NCBI GenBank assembly: GCA_023228945.1
Contig: JALOAI010000008.1
Location: 62,001-126,000 of the forward strand
DNA length: 64,000 bases
Direction: 5' to 3'
DNA from: Pigmentiphaga sp.
Lineage (GTDB): Bacteria > Pseudomonadota > Gammaproteobacteria > Burkholderiales > Burkholderiaceae_B
Shown here: positions 16,548 through 25,932 of the stretch, piece by piece
How positions within the stretch are numbered: the first letter of the stretch is position 1
Layout: each line of letters begins with the position of its first letter
Program-made: the position numbers and the translations under genes
The notes under the pieces: generated by a model
What the model was told of the DNA's origin: nothing
Databases searched by the model: none
Seen by the model: the letters and a program-made list of their open reading frames with translations, nothing else

Positions 16548-17783
16548 TCAGGCGGTTACCGGCGAGTCGGCGACATGGACGGCACCGGCCGCGGTGAGCC
16601 TGGCGATCGCCTCGGCATCGTAGCCAGCCTCGGCCAGCACCTCGGCGGTGTGCTGGCCATACAGCGGCGCGCCGCGACGGGTTACGCCGCCGCCGTGGCT
16701 GAACTTGATCGGGCAGCCCAGCGCGCCTATCGTGCCGGCCACCGGATGATCGACTTCGATCACCATCTCGCGGGCCCGCACTTGCGGGTCTTCCAGCACC
16801 TGGGTCATGGTGCGTACCGGCCCGGCCGGCACACCGGCGGCTTCGAAAGCCGCCACCCAATCGTCGGTGTCGCGCTGGCTCAGAATGGCGTTCAACTCGG
16901 ATTCGAGTTCGGCGCGATGCCGCACGCGATCGCCATTCTCGCGGAAGCGGGAATCGTCGCGCCAGTCGGGGCGATCCACCACCTCGGTGATGCGATGCCA
17001 GTTGGCCTGGCCGATGGCGCCGATATTGATCCAGCCGTCGCGGGTTTGGTAGGCCTGGTAGGGAGCGGCCATGGGGTGGGCGGAGCCCATCGGCCCCGCC
17101 GATACGCCGGTGGCCAGCGCCAGCGCGGCGGGCCAGTAGGTGTGCATCACGGAGGCATCGAGCAGCGAGGTGTCGAGAAACTGCCCCTGGCCGGTGCGCA
17201 GGCGTTCGATATAGGCCGCCAGCGCGCCGGTGGCCGCCAGGATGCCGGCGGTGACGTCGCCCACCGGAACGCCCACCTTCACGGGCGGGCGGCCGGGCCC
17301 CTCGCCGGTCATGCTCATCAGGCCGGACATGCCCTGTGCGATCAGGTCGTAGCCCGCACGCTGGGCATAGGGACCGTCGAGCCCGAAGCCGGTAATGCGG
17401 CAGTAAACCAGGGCGGGGTTCAGCTCGCGCAGCACGGGATACGCCAGGCCCAGCTTCTCCGGCGTGCCCGGGCGGAAGTTCTCGATCACGATGTCGGCGG
17501 TGGTGATCAATTGTTTGACCACCGCCAGACCTTCGGGGTGCTTGAGATCCACCGCGATGCCGCGCTTGTTGCGGTTGACCATCATGAAGGAGGCTGGTTC
17601 GCCGTTGATGGCCGGCGGCGTGGTACGCCGGGTGTCGTCGCCGCCGGGCAGCCGTTCCACCTTGACCACGTCGGCGCCCATATCGGCGAGCAACAGGCCG
17701 CTCACCGGGCCCGCCATGATGTGGGCGAGTTCGATCACGCGGACCCCGGCGAGGGGGCCGGGACGGGAAGAGGGAGTGGACAT
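16548..17783 (-). CDS. CaiB/BaiF family III CoA-transferase
   Basis: 411 residues, the usual length of the family. The opening GPLAGVRVIELAHIMAGP and the segment NRNKRGIAVDLKHPEG are diagnostic. The catalytic Asp is in VGVPVGDVTAGIL. It moves CoA between carboxylates without thiolase chemistry. It is the first gene of the operon with a LysR regulator and a crotonase, which suggests activation of an unusual acid. Confidence 0.88.
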   Translation of the reverse strand: MSTPSSRPGPLAGVRVIELAHIMAGPVSGLLLADMGADVVKVERLPGGDDTRRTTPPAINGEPASFMMVNRNKRGIAVDLKHPEGLAVVKQLITTADIVIENFRPGTPEKLGLAYPVLRELNPALVYCRITGFGLDGPYAQRAGYDLIAQGMSGLMSMTGEGPGRPPVKVGVPVGDVTAGILAATGALAAYIERLRTGQGQFLDTSLLDASVMHTYWPAALALATGVSAGPMGSAHPMAAPYQAYQTRDGWINIGAIGQANWHRITEVVDRPDWRDDSRFRENGDRVRHRAELESELNAILSQRDTDDWVAAFEAAGVPAGPVRTMTQVLEDPQVRAREMVIEVDHPVAGTIGALGCPIKFSHGGGVTRRGAPLYGQHTAEVLAEAGYDAEAIARLTAAGAVHVADSPVTA

Positions 17784-17922
17784 GATGTGGCTCCAGCGAT
17801 AAGAAGTATCGATGGAATTCTAGGGGTTTATATAGTGCAAGGCGAATATGGGATTGTGATTTGGGTATAGGAATAACTTATAGATTGCGTTGGCGCTTTG
17901 CGCCCATCCGCGGTTGCTGGTC

Positions 17923-18882
17923 TCACACGTCCAGGACCTCGCGCCGCACGGCATCGAACGCCGCGCATTCCGTTGCGATCCATGACCGGAAAGCAGTACA
18001 AGCTTCATCGTCGCGGGTCTCGGGCAGGGACGACAGGAAGTAGGCGGCGTTGGCCTGCACGGCAAGGCCCGAGACATCGTGCAGGCGCCCCGCACGCAGT
18101 TCGTCGAAGACCAATGCGCTGCGGCCCATGGCGATGCCCTGGCCCTCCAGGGCCGCTTGCAGCGCAAGCTGCGACAAGTTGAATTGATGTCCCGCCAACA
18201 CCACGCGCTCGCCAGCGGCGCCGGCCGCCTTGGCCAGCCAGTCCAGCCATTCGGCAAAAGGCGGCGCGCCATCCCACGGCGAGCCATCGTGCAGCAGCGG
18301 CAGCGCGGTGATCGCTTCGATGCTCAGGGGCTGGCCTGAGGCGGCATAGGAGCTCGCGCCGACCGGCAACAGATACTCCCGCATCAGGAGAGCGGTATCG
18401 AGCCCCACGCCTGGCGAGGGCTCGTAGCGGATGGCAAGCTCGGTGTTCTCGCGCCGCATCCTGGCGGGATCGAGGCTGTGGAACTCGGCCTTGAGCCGCA
18501 GCTCGATGTCGGGGTGTAGCCGGCTGAAGCCGCTGAGGCGCGGAATCAGCCACATCATGGCGAAAGACGGTGGGCAACTGATGTTCAGGCGGATCTGCGC
18601 CCGTCCCTCCTGGAGCTGGTGGATGACTTCGCCCAGACACTCGAAGGCGCTGGTGGCGGCGTCGGCAAGCTGCCGGCCTTCGGTGGTAAGCACGAGTTCG
18701 CGGGGCAGGCGCAGGAATAGCCTGATCCCGAGCCGGTCTTCCAGCAGCTTGATTTGCTGGCTGACCGCGCCCGGCGTGACGTGCAGCTCCTCGGCGGCGC
18801 GGGTGAAGCTGAGGTGCCGTGCGGAGGCTTCGAAGGCGCGCATGGCATGCAGCATGGGCCCGGAGATCGGTGGCCGTGTCAT
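17923..18882 (-). CDS. LysR-family regulator (GcvA/DsdC-like), divergent from D-serine dehydratase
   Basis: 319 residues. MLHAMRAFEASARHLSFTRA and LHVTPGAVSQQIKLLEDRLG are typical of the GcvA/AmpR/DsdC branch. The start at 18882 is chosen because upstream codons of the longer frame run through the dsdA region; an alternative is ATG 18855. It is divergent from dsdA with 68-128 bases between, as DsdC is in E. coli, so control of dsdA is likely. Confidence 0.85.
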   Translation of the reverse strand: MTRPPISGPMLHAMRAFEASARHLSFTRAAEELHVTPGAVSQQIKLLEDRLGIRLFLRLPRELVLTTEGRQLADAATSAFECLGEVIHQLQEGRAQIRLNISCPPSFAMMWLIPRLSGFSRLHPDIELRLKAEFHSLDPARMRRENTELAIRYEPSPGVGLDTALLMREYLLPVGASSYAASGQPLSIEAITALPLLHDGSPWDGAPPFAEWLDWLAKAAGAAGERVVLAGHQFNLSQLALQAALEGQGIAMGRSALVFDELRAGRLHDVSGLAVQANAAYFLSSLPETRDDEACTAFRSWIATECAAFDAVRREVLDV

Positions 18883-18950
18883 GGCGTTTAGTACAGCTAT
18901 GGCTCGCTCGCAAAAATACTCGATTGAGCGGGGAGGGCGGGCATGTGACC

Positions 18951-20330
18951 ATGTGCCCGGACGCAAGTCCCACCCACTATACCAACCCCTTTTTTTACGG
19001 GAAAGCCAGCGTGTCACCGGCATTGTCGATCGAGTCTTTACGCACCAGGCAGCCTTTGCTGTGGCTGAATCCGGCCCTATCTCCGGTGGCCGAAGTGGGC
19101 GCGCCGCTGCCGCTCGGCCTGGAGGACATACGCACGGCGGACGCCTTGCTGCGGCGTTGGGCACCGGCGTTGACCGAGTGGTTTCCCGAGCTCCTTGCCA
19201 CGCAAGGCGTGATCGAATCTCCGCTGGTTCGTTTGTCGGATCCGCCGGCGGTGCTGCGCACGAAGATGCCCGGGAACGTCTGGATCAAGCAAGATCATGC
19301 CTTGCCTGTGGCGGGCTCGATCAAGGCCCGGGGCGGCATCTTCGAGGTCTTGACGATTGCGGAAGACATCATGGCCAAGGAAGGCCAGGCCTGGACCACG
19401 CCGCTGGCTCCCCTGCAGCCGGCGCTGCGCCGGCGGTTCGCGGACTATACGGTGTCGGTGGGCAGCACGGGCAACCTGGGCCTGGCCATCGGGATGATGG
19501 GTTCGGCGCTGGGCATGAATTGCGTGGTACATATGTCGCGCGACGCCAAGGATTGGAAGAAGCGGCGACTGCGGGATCGCGGCGTGATCGTGATCGAGCA
19601 CGACGGTGATTTTGCAGCGGCGGTAGCCGCGGGACGCAGCGCGGCCCGGCAAGAGCAGCGTCATTATTTCGTGGATGACGAGCGGTCCCGCTCGCTGTTC
19701 CTGGGGTATGCCACGGCGGCGCTGCGCTTGCGCGAACAGTTGGCCGAGGCCGGCATCGTCGTCGATCCAGGGCATCCCCTCTTCGTCTATCTGCCCTGCG
19801 GCGTGGGGGGCGCTCCGGGCGGTATCGCCTTCGGGCTGAAACAGGTCTTCGGCGATGCGGTGCATGGCTTTTTCGCGGAGCCCTGCGCCTCGGCGTCGAT
19901 GCTGGCGCGCTTCATGACCGGTGTGCCGGAGATATCGGTACACGACGTGGGGCTGGACAACGTGACCGAAGCCGACGGCTTGGCGGTGGGCCGGGCGTCG
20001 GAATTCGCCTATGCCATGGTGCGCGAGCTGGTCTCGGGCATCTTCACCGTGCGGGATGACGACATGTTCCGCTACCTCTACCGACTGCGAACGACGCAGG
20101 GCATCGCCATCGAACCCTCTGCGGCGGCGGGGTTTGCGGGCCCCGCCATGCTTTGGGACACCGCCGAAGGGCGCCGGTATCTCGACGAGCGGAATCTACG
20201 CCCGGTGTTGGCCCAGGCCACCCATTTGCTGTGGACGACCGGCGGCGCTCTGGTGCCCGCTGGTGAATATCAGCGCTTTTTCGACCGCGGGCAAGCGCTT
20301 GCGGCCAAGCATGAAGCGGCCACGCGCTAA
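18951..20330 (+). CDS. dsdA: D-serine dehydratase (D-serine ammonia-lyase)
   Basis: 459 residues as listed. The PLP lysine sits in VAGSIKARGGIFEV, followed by TVSVGSTGNLGLAIG (phosphate-binding glycines) and later PCGVGGAPGGIAFGLK. The order and IESPLVRL before the active site match bacterial DsdA. It converts D-serine to pyruvate and ammonia. The ATG at 18951 has GGAGG 11 bases upstream; a GTG at 19011 would give 439 residues, nearer the usual 440. It is followed by a Bug receptor and an M19 protein. Confidence 0.85.
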   Translation: MCPDASPTHYTNPFFYGKASVSPALSIESLRTRQPLLWLNPALSPVAEVGAPLPLGLEDIRTADALLRRWAPALTEWFPELLATQGVIESPLVRLSDPPAVLRTKMPGNVWIKQDHALPVAGSIKARGGIFEVLTIAEDIMAKEGQAWTTPLAPLQPALRRRFADYTVSVGSTGNLGLAIGMMGSALGMNCVVHMSRDAKDWKKRRLRDRGVIVIEHDGDFAAAVAAGRSAARQEQRHYFVDDERSRSLFLGYATAALRLREQLAEAGIVVDPGHPLFVYLPCGVGGAPGGIAFGLKQVFGDAVHGFFAEPCASASMLARFMTGVPEISVHDVGLDNVTEADGLAVGRASEFAYAMVRELVSGIFTVRDDDMFRYLYRLRTTQGIAIEPSAAAGFAGPAMLWDTAEGRRYLDERNLRPVLAQATHLLWTTGGALVPAGEYQRFFDRGQALAAKHEAATR

Positions 20331-20364
20331 AGCGTGCGCCCATCCACTCCACCGAGGGATCGAC

Positions 20365-21336
20365 ATGAAACTGCTCTTCTGCCTATTGTTTGCCGTATGT
20401 GCGGCGGGATCGCTCGGCTTGGCGCAGGCCGAGACATGGCCCGACCGGCCCATTCGCTGGGTCGTTCCCACCGCGGCGGGCGGTCCCCTGGATGGTATCG
20501 GCCGCCAGGTGGCGCAAGAAACCAGTAAGCGGCTCGGCCAGCCCATCATCATCGAAAACCGTCCGGGCGCGGGCGGCTCCATCGGCGCGGCCGTGGTGGC
20601 CAAGGCCGAACCCGATGGTTATACCTTTTTGTTCTCGCAAGCCGACTCCCTGATCAACGCCGTGGCGCTGATCAAGGATCTACCCTACGATCCCAGACGC
20701 GATTTTTCTCTCGTCACGCAGGCGAGCCAAACCGGCGCCGTGCTGATGGCCAATCCCGACGTGAAGGGCACGACACTGGCGGAAGTGCTCAACGCGGAAG
20801 GCAATTCGCCGGCGCTCAGCTACGGATCGTGGGGGCCTGGCAGCTATACCCATATTCTGGGTGAAACGCTGTCCCGGCGCAGCGGGGCGCCGCTCATCCA
20901 TGTGCCCTACAAGGGCGGGGCTCCCGCGATCCAGGATTTCCTCGGCAAGCAGATTCAGCTCGCGTTTGCACCGGCCAACCTTGCCCGGCAATTTGCCGAG
21001 AAGGGGCAGGCCAAGCTGCTGGCGATATCGGGAACCCGCCGGTCCGAGCTGCTGCCTGAGTTGCCGACGTTCGCCGAGCAAGGATTTGCCGAACCGATTT
21101 TCCAGGTCGGCATCTGGTTCGGCTTGTCCGCGCCCAGCGGCACCCCGGACGCGGTGATCGAACGCATGTACGAAAGCGTAGCGGCCGCCATGCGGGAGCC
21201 GGCCATTCAGAAGTTCATCGCAGACGGTGGCGGCGAGGTCATGGCGTCCACGCCGCAAGCCTTCCGCGCCGCCTTTGAACAAGAGTTCGAGCTGGTCAAT
21301 CAGACCATTCAGCAAGCGGGAGTGGCGGCGAAATGA
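20365..21336 (+). CDS. Bug-family substrate-binding protein
   Basis: 323 residues with signal peptide KLLFCLLFAVCAAGSLG, cleaved near AQAET. The Bug signatures WPDRPIRWVVPTAAGGPLDG and IIIENRPGAGGSIG are present. GAGGGA at 20354-20359 supports the start at 20365; the longer open frame overlaps dsdA. Its stop overlaps the M19 gene by 4 bases. It is an orphan receptor, presumably for the compound handled by DsdA and the dipeptidase-like enzyme. Confidence 0.87.
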   Translation: MKLLFCLLFAVCAAGSLGLAQAETWPDRPIRWVVPTAAGGPLDGIGRQVAQETSKRLGQPIIIENRPGAGGSIGAAVVAKAEPDGYTFLFSQADSLINAVALIKDLPYDPRRDFSLVTQASQTGAVLMANPDVKGTTLAEVLNAEGNSPALSYGSWGPGSYTHILGETLSRRSGAPLIHVPYKGGAPAIQDFLGKQIQLAFAPANLARQFAEKGQAKLLAISGTRRSELLPELPTFAEQGFAEPIFQVGIWFGLSAPSGTPDAVIERMYESVAAAMREPAIQKFIADGGGEVMASTPQAFRAAFEQEFELVNQTIQQAGVAAK

Positions 21337-22523
21337 CCAGGCAATCCGAGGACCTCCCTCTCACGGATAGTCATCTGGGTCGCGCCGCCCGCTTGCACGA
21401 AGACGGTTTTACCTTCGATTTCGTGCCAATGGGCGGCCCGATCATCATGAGCCCCCGGCATGGGGAGGTGATGCGTCGTGAACTGGCCCGCGGCGCCCCG
21501 CTGGGTGAAGTGCTGCGCGCCATGATGAATGACCGTCTGGTCGAGGTAGGCGAGATTCCCGCCATCCGGCAGCAACTGGCGGAAAGCTGGCGCCGCTCGG
21601 GGGTGAAGACGATCCAGGCCACGCTGGGCGGTATCGAGGTCGACCCTTGCGGCTGGGATGCGATTGTGCGGGACCTGGCCTCGTATGCGCATGCCGAGCG
21701 CGTCAGCGGCTTGCTCCGGATCTGCCGCGATGCGGACGATCTGCGGCGTGCAGCGGCCGACGGCGTCCTCGGCGTACTGTTGGGCACGCAGGATGCGAGC
21801 TGGTGCGAGAATCGCTTCGATCGTCTAGACACGGCGTACCAGGCGGGCCTGAGAGTCCTGCAAGTGACGTACAACCAGCGCAACCTGTTCGGCGATGGCT
21901 GCAGCGAACCCGCCAACGCGGGCTTGAGCCGCCAGGGCGAGGCCTTGGTGCGGCGTGCCGACGAGCTTGGCGTGATCCTCGACGTCTCGCATTGCGGCTA
22001 CCGCACGAGCCTGGAAACCATCCAGGCATCGCGTCGGCCTGTGGCCGTCACGCATGCCGCCTGTCGCTCTCTCAATCCCCATCCCCGTGCCAAGCCCGAC
22101 GATATCCTCGGCGCGTTGCGCGACCGTGGTGGCTACATGGGTATCGTGGCGATTCCGGCATTTCTGCGCGCCGACGAGGAGAACGCGAGCATCGACGATA
22201 TGGTCCGCCACCTCGAGCATGCGGCGGCGATCGTAGGCATCGATAATGTGGGCATCGCCACCGATTGGGGCGGCGTGACGCCGGACCTGCCCGATGAGCT
22301 TGCCGAAGCTACCCGGCAGGCATTCGTGCGCGCGGGCTTCAAGCCGCAGGAACTGCCCCGCATTGGCGCCGCGCCCGCCGGGTTCGAAACCTGGGAACAT
22401 TGGCCGTGCATCACGGCCGCGCTATTGCACGCCGGCTATGACGACGACACGGTGCGCGGCCTGATCGGTGGCAACTGGCTGCGCTTCATGGAGCGCCATG
22501 CCCACCTCGCCGTGAATGGATGA
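21333..22523 (+). CDS. M19 (renal dipeptidase)-like metallohydrolase
   Basis: 396 residues of the M19 barrel family. Two metal histidines are visible in ILDVSHCGYRT and AVTHAACRSLNPHPRAKPDD, and GIATDWGG near the end is typical. The N-terminal HXD pair of classical dipeptidases (DGHND) is not recognisable (FDFVPMGG here), and the bridging Glu position reads GTQDA. Dipeptidase activity is therefore uncertain. The last six codons and the stop lie in the dispersed repeat. Confidence 0.75.
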   Translation: MTRQSEDLPLTDSHLGRAARLHEDGFTFDFVPMGGPIIMSPRHGEVMRRELARGAPLGEVLRAMMNDRLVEVGEIPAIRQQLAESWRRSGVKTIQATLGGIEVDPCGWDAIVRDLASYAHAERVSGLLRICRDADDLRRAAADGVLGVLLGTQDASWCENRFDRLDTAYQAGLRVLQVTYNQRNLFGDGCSEPANAGLSRQGEALVRRADELGVILDVSHCGYRTSLETIQASRRPVAVTHAACRSLNPHPRAKPDDILGALRDRGGYMGIVAIPAFLRADEENASIDDMVRHLEHAAAIVGIDNVGIATDWGGVTPDLPDELAEATRQAFVRAGFKPQELPRIGAAPAGFETWEHWPCITAALLHAGYDDDTVRGLIGGNWLRFMERHAHLAVNG

Positions 22524-22621
22524 GCCCGGGCAGGCAACCGTCCTGATGACGGTTGCCTGCTTGGCGAATCCGGGCGGCATGCGGGCCGCGAGGTGGCCGG
22601 CTCGCGCTTGGGCACGTGGTC
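22503..22621 (-). repeat. Dispersed palindromic repeat, copy 3
   Basis: Read on the minus strand: box A (ACCACGTGCCCAAGCGCGAG), then the GGCCACCTCGCGGCC-type palindrome, a CAGGCAACCGTC/GACGGTTGCCTG hairpin, ATCCATTCACGG and a truncated box B. It forms the 3' ends of both convergent flanking genes: the dipeptidase stop lies in it and the citrate-synthase-like stop touches box A. Confidence 0.8.
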
Positions 22622-23885
22622 AACCCGCCAGATACTGCGCCCGCGGCCGGATCAACACCCGGCTGAGGCGCTGCTCCTGCACGTGGGCGGTGATGCCCGC
22701 CAGCCGTCCCAGCAGGTTCAGGGCGGCAGCCGTGCCATCCGGCAGCCCATGCCCGAACTGCAAGGCCAGCAAGCCGGCATGAAAGGCCGGCGTCCAGCCG
22801 AGTTTGGACGCGCAGGCCTGCATGACCTCCCGCAGTTGCGTCAGGCGGCGGTCTTCGCCGGGGCGTGCCGCCGCTAGCGCCAGGAGCCGCAGGGCGCGCG
22901 GATCGCCTTGCGGGTACAACGGATGGTTGAAGCCGCTGACCGTCCGTCCTTGTTGATGCCGGGTTTGCAGCGCCCGCAGTACCCCGGGCGTGGACCGCCC
23001 CGCATTGATCCAACCTTCCAGCCCATCGGGATCGGTACCGCTCAGAACGCCATGAAACGCCGACGCGGCGCCGGCCAGACAACTGGGCAGGCCGCCTCCC
23101 GTGGAGGCCACCACGCGGGCGACGAAAGTGGAGGGAGGCAGTTCGTGGTCGGCGCCAAGCGTGAGCGCCAGGTCGAGATGTTCGATAAGAGCGGCGTCCG
23201 GCGGACGGCCCAGCGCCTGGGCGGCCAGGGCGGCAAGGCGTTGGCGCGGACGCGGCAGCAGCAAGACGCCGTCGCGGCGTAGATAGGCGAGCGCGCCCGC
23301 GGCCAGCAGCAGCGCCTGGCGGGCTTGCGGCAACAGGGTGTCGGCATGCGCCGCGGCGCCCGCCCCCCGTGCTTCGCCGAGCAGGTGGAACAGCGTCGCC
23401 AGGCGATCCGCATAGTTGATGATGCCGGGGGAGAGGGCGGCGCTACTCTGCCGGAAAGCCACCGGAAAGCGGCTGCCGGGCCAGCGCAGGGCTTGATCGT
23501 GCCACACGCCGGTCCAGAGAAACTCGGCGGTATTCTCGAAGGGCAGGCGGCGTTCGGCCAGTTGCAGTGCGGGCAGGCCCCGGTAATGCGGGCCGTCGGC
23601 GGTGATTTCGGTAATGCCGGTGGTAATGACCGGCACGCCCCAGTGCAAGGCGCTTGCGGCCGCGGCGCCCTTGCCGCCGTGCGCCTGGCTGCGGATCTTC
23701 AGGCGTTCGACGTCTTCGCGCAGGTAGCGCTTGGCGCGGGTGCCCGGCTGCGCGACCGCCCGCACCCAACCACGGGCCACGTAGGCATAAAGCGTTTCGG
23801 GCTTGATGCCGAGATGCGCCGCCACCTCGCGGGAGGTCATGCTGTCGGTGGGAGGCGAAGGCTCGGTCCGTGACGGGGCGGGCAT
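22620..23885 (-). CDS. Citrate synthase-like protein with N-terminal MerR-type HTH
   Basis: 421 residues. Residues 14-65 form a helix-turn-helix (MTSREVAAHLGIKPETLYAYV, then TRAKRYLREDVERLK). The rest is a citrate-synthase fold. Two catalytic histidines are kept (GADHELPPSTF and GFNHPLYPQGDPRA). The catalytic Asp of the NVDFYSG motif appears to be Ala (TPAFHAG). It may be a metabolite-sensing DNA-binding protein rather than an enzyme. It follows the Bug and aldolase genes in the same direction, 25 bases after Bug. Confidence 0.78.
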   Translation of the reverse strand: MPAPSRTEPSPPTDSMTSREVAAHLGIKPETLYAYVARGWVRAVAQPGTRAKRYLREDVERLKIRSQAHGGKGAAAASALHWGVPVITTGITEITADGPHYRGLPALQLAERRLPFENTAEFLWTGVWHDQALRWPGSRFPVAFRQSSAALSPGIINYADRLATLFHLLGEARGAGAAAHADTLLPQARQALLLAAGALAYLRRDGVLLLPRPRQRLAALAAQALGRPPDAALIEHLDLALTLGADHELPPSTFVARVVASTGGGLPSCLAGAASAFHGVLSGTDPDGLEGWINAGRSTPGVLRALQTRHQQGRTVSGFNHPLYPQGDPRALRLLALAAARPGEDRRLTQLREVMQACASKLGWTPAFHAGLLALQFGHGLPDGTAAALNLLGRLAGITAHVQEQRLSRVLIRPRAQYLAG

Positions 23886-23910
23886 GGCGGCGGATGGCGC
23901 CCGGCGCGGA

Positions 23911-24879
23911 TTACTGGTCGGGCGTGATGTCGTTGCGTTGAATGAAGTCGGCCCAGAGTTCGCGTTCGGCGCGCAGGCTCTCGTTGAACTGAGCGGGGGT
24001 GTCGAACACCGGTACCAGGACCAGTTCTTTCAGGCGCTCTGCCATGGCCGGCTGGCGCATCGCCTCGTTGACCGCCGAGCTGAGCTTCTCGACGATGGCG
24101 GGCGGCATGCCGGCAGGTCCGAGGACACTGAACGATACCACGGCGTTCATGTTGTCGACGCCCAGATCCTGGAAGGTTTTGACGTCGGGCAGCAGCTCGG
24201 TGGCCTGGTTGACGGCGAGTGGCCGCAGCCGGCCGTCGGCCACGAAGCCGCGCACTGCGGCAAGATCGGGCATCATGAATTGCAGACGCCCGGCCACCAG
24301 ATCCTGGAGCCCCGGGCCCACCCCTTTGTACGGTACATGGTTGAATCGCGTCTCGGTACCTTCCTCCATCATGCGCACGCCGAGATAGGGCGCGGAGGCG
24401 ACACCGGCCGAGCCATAAAACAGCTCGCCGGGCCTGTCCTTGCCGGCCTGCATCAGTTGATCGAGATTCTGGTAGGGCTCCTTGGCATTGACCACCAGCA
24501 CCATGGGCGCCATCACCCCGCGGGCGATGGGCGTGAAATCGGTGGCGGCATTGAACGGCAGGTTGTCGTACAGGCCCGGGCTGATGGTGATGGACGAGTT
24601 TGACGCCACGAGGATGGTGTAGCCATCGGGCGCCGAGCGGGCCACGGCGTCGGCGCCGATCACGCCGCTGGCGCCGGGTCGGTTGTCGACCACGAAGGGC
24701 TGCTTGAGAATATCGGACAACTGCTGGGTGAGCAGCCGGGCGTAGAGGTCGGTGCCGCCGCCGGGGGACGACGGCACGATAACGCGGACGGACTTGGCGG
24801 GCCATTCGTCGGCGGCGAGGGCGGGGGTGGTCACGCAGGCGAGCAGTCCTGCCGCGAGCAGATGGGCGAGAGGCTTCAT
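23911..24879 (-). CDS. Bug-family substrate-binding protein
   Basis: 322 residues. The signal peptide HLLAAGLLACVTTPALA precedes ADEWPAKSVRVIVPSSPGGG and FVVDNRPGASGVIGAD, the Bug signatures. GGAGAT lies just upstream of the start. No TctAB genes are nearby. It sits between a class II aldolase and the HTH-citrate-synthase gene, which suggests a hydroxy- or keto-carboxylate ligand (inference). Confidence 0.87.
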   Translation of the reverse strand: MKPLAHLLAAGLLACVTTPALAADEWPAKSVRVIVPSSPGGGTDLYARLLTQQLSDILKQPFVVDNRPGASGVIGADAVARSAPDGYTILVASNSSITISPGLYDNLPFNAATDFTPIARGVMAPMVLVVNAKEPYQNLDQLMQAGKDRPGELFYGSAGVASAPYLGVRMMEEGTETRFNHVPYKGVGPGLQDLVAGRLQFMMPDLAAVRGFVADGRLRPLAVNQATELLPDVKTFQDLGVDNMNAVVSFSVLGPAGMPPAIVEKLSSAVNEAMRQPAMAERLKELVLVPVFDTPAQFNESLRAERELWADFIQRNDITPDQ

Positions 24880-24957
24880 GAGGTGGATCTCCTGGTGTTG
24901 TGTGGTTCTTGGTCGAGGGCGGTACGGTCGTCGGCGGCCCGGGGACGAGTCGCCGGC

Positions 24958-25695
24958 TCAGGCCGCTTCGGTGGCGGCCTTTTTCCAGAGATTCCACGGC
25001 CGGTCGATCTGGCCGGCGTGGACGTCCAGTGTGGCGAGGCATTCGTCGTCGGTGAGATAGACCACCTCGCCCAGCGGAAGGGCGGTGCTCAACAACTGAG
25101 CATTGACTTCGGTATAGACCGCGCGATAGACGGCGAGCTTCAGCGTATCGGCCACCACCGTGGAACCATGGCCGCGCATCAGTACGGCGGGATGGTCGCC
25201 AAGCTTGCGGGCCAGTGAGGCGCCTTGCTCCCGGTTGGAGATCAACAAATTGGTGGCGTCGCCGAACTCCTCGCGGATCTCGAAAATGGGCGGGCCGTCG
25301 CGCAGAAAGCCGCACATATGGCAGACCGGGCGCAAGCGGGCCGATGGCACCACCGAAAACGGCACCACCGTGGGCGAATGGCTGTGCACGACGGAATTGA
25401 CATCCGGGCGGGCACGGTAAATCTCGGCATGGATGAAGCGTTCGAGATACACCTTGCGTTCATCGCCGTGGCAGGCATTGCCGTCGAGGTCGAACTCGAT
25501 GAGGTCGTCCGGCGTGACGAGTGCCGGCGCCATGTTGCGCGCCAGCAGAAAGCGGTCGGGGCGCTCGGGATGGCGCAGGCTGACGTGGCCGAAGGCATCG
25601 ACGATGCCCTGATGAGCGAGGATGCGGTTGGCGTCGGCCAGATCCTGTAGCAGGTCGGCGGGTACGCCGAGACGGGAGGCGGTGGAGGAGCTCAT
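24958..25695 (-). CDS. Class II aldolase/adducin-family protein
   Basis: 245 residues. The N-terminal FGHVSLRHPERPDRFLLAR is the typical substrate-phosphate/carboxylate loop; the metal histidines are in VHSHSP and MRGHGS. The family includes L-fuculose-1-phosphate aldolase and decarboxylating or 3-oxo-tetronate enzymes; the exact reaction is not visible. I prefer the start at 25695 (SSSTASRLG) over the longer frame at 25752, whose added residues look non-coding. It is the first gene of the aldolase/Bug/citrate-synthase operon. Confidence 0.8.
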   Translation of the reverse strand: MSSSTASRLGVPADLLQDLADANRILAHQGIVDAFGHVSLRHPERPDRFLLARNMAPALVTPDDLIEFDLDGNACHGDERKVYLERFIHAEIYRARPDVNSVVHSHSPTVVPFSVVPSARLRPVCHMCGFLRDGPPIFEIREEFGDATNLLISNREQGASLARKLGDHPAVLMRGHGSTVVADTLKLAVYRAVYTEVNAQLLSTALPLGEVVYLTDDECLATLDVHAGQIDRPWNLWKKAATEAA

Positions 25696-25761
25696 GGAAG
25701 AACGGTACCGGAGGGTTCGAAACGGCCCGACTGTATCCGGCACGGCGGGCATTGTTCAAGA

Positions 25762-25777
25762 TTGATCCACCAATCAA
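25762..25777. promoter_or_regulatory. Inverted repeat between aldolase operon and marR
   Basis: TTGAT-N6-ATCAA in the 237-base divergent region. The spacing and AT-rich arms resemble a binding site for a dimeric winged-helix protein such as the adjacent MarR. This is a positional inference. Confidence 0.4.
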
Positions 25778-25932
25778 GGTTTTGGACTGGCGGCGGAACG
25801 CCGCCAGAAACCCTGGATCGTCAGCGGTCGGCAGGGGCGTTCCGGACCCGGGCGGCGAGGTGCGCCCTGCCAGCTTCGCGCATTCTGGCCGGGTCAACTA
25901 AAATCTCCTTGACTTCACTCCTTGGACGCTTC

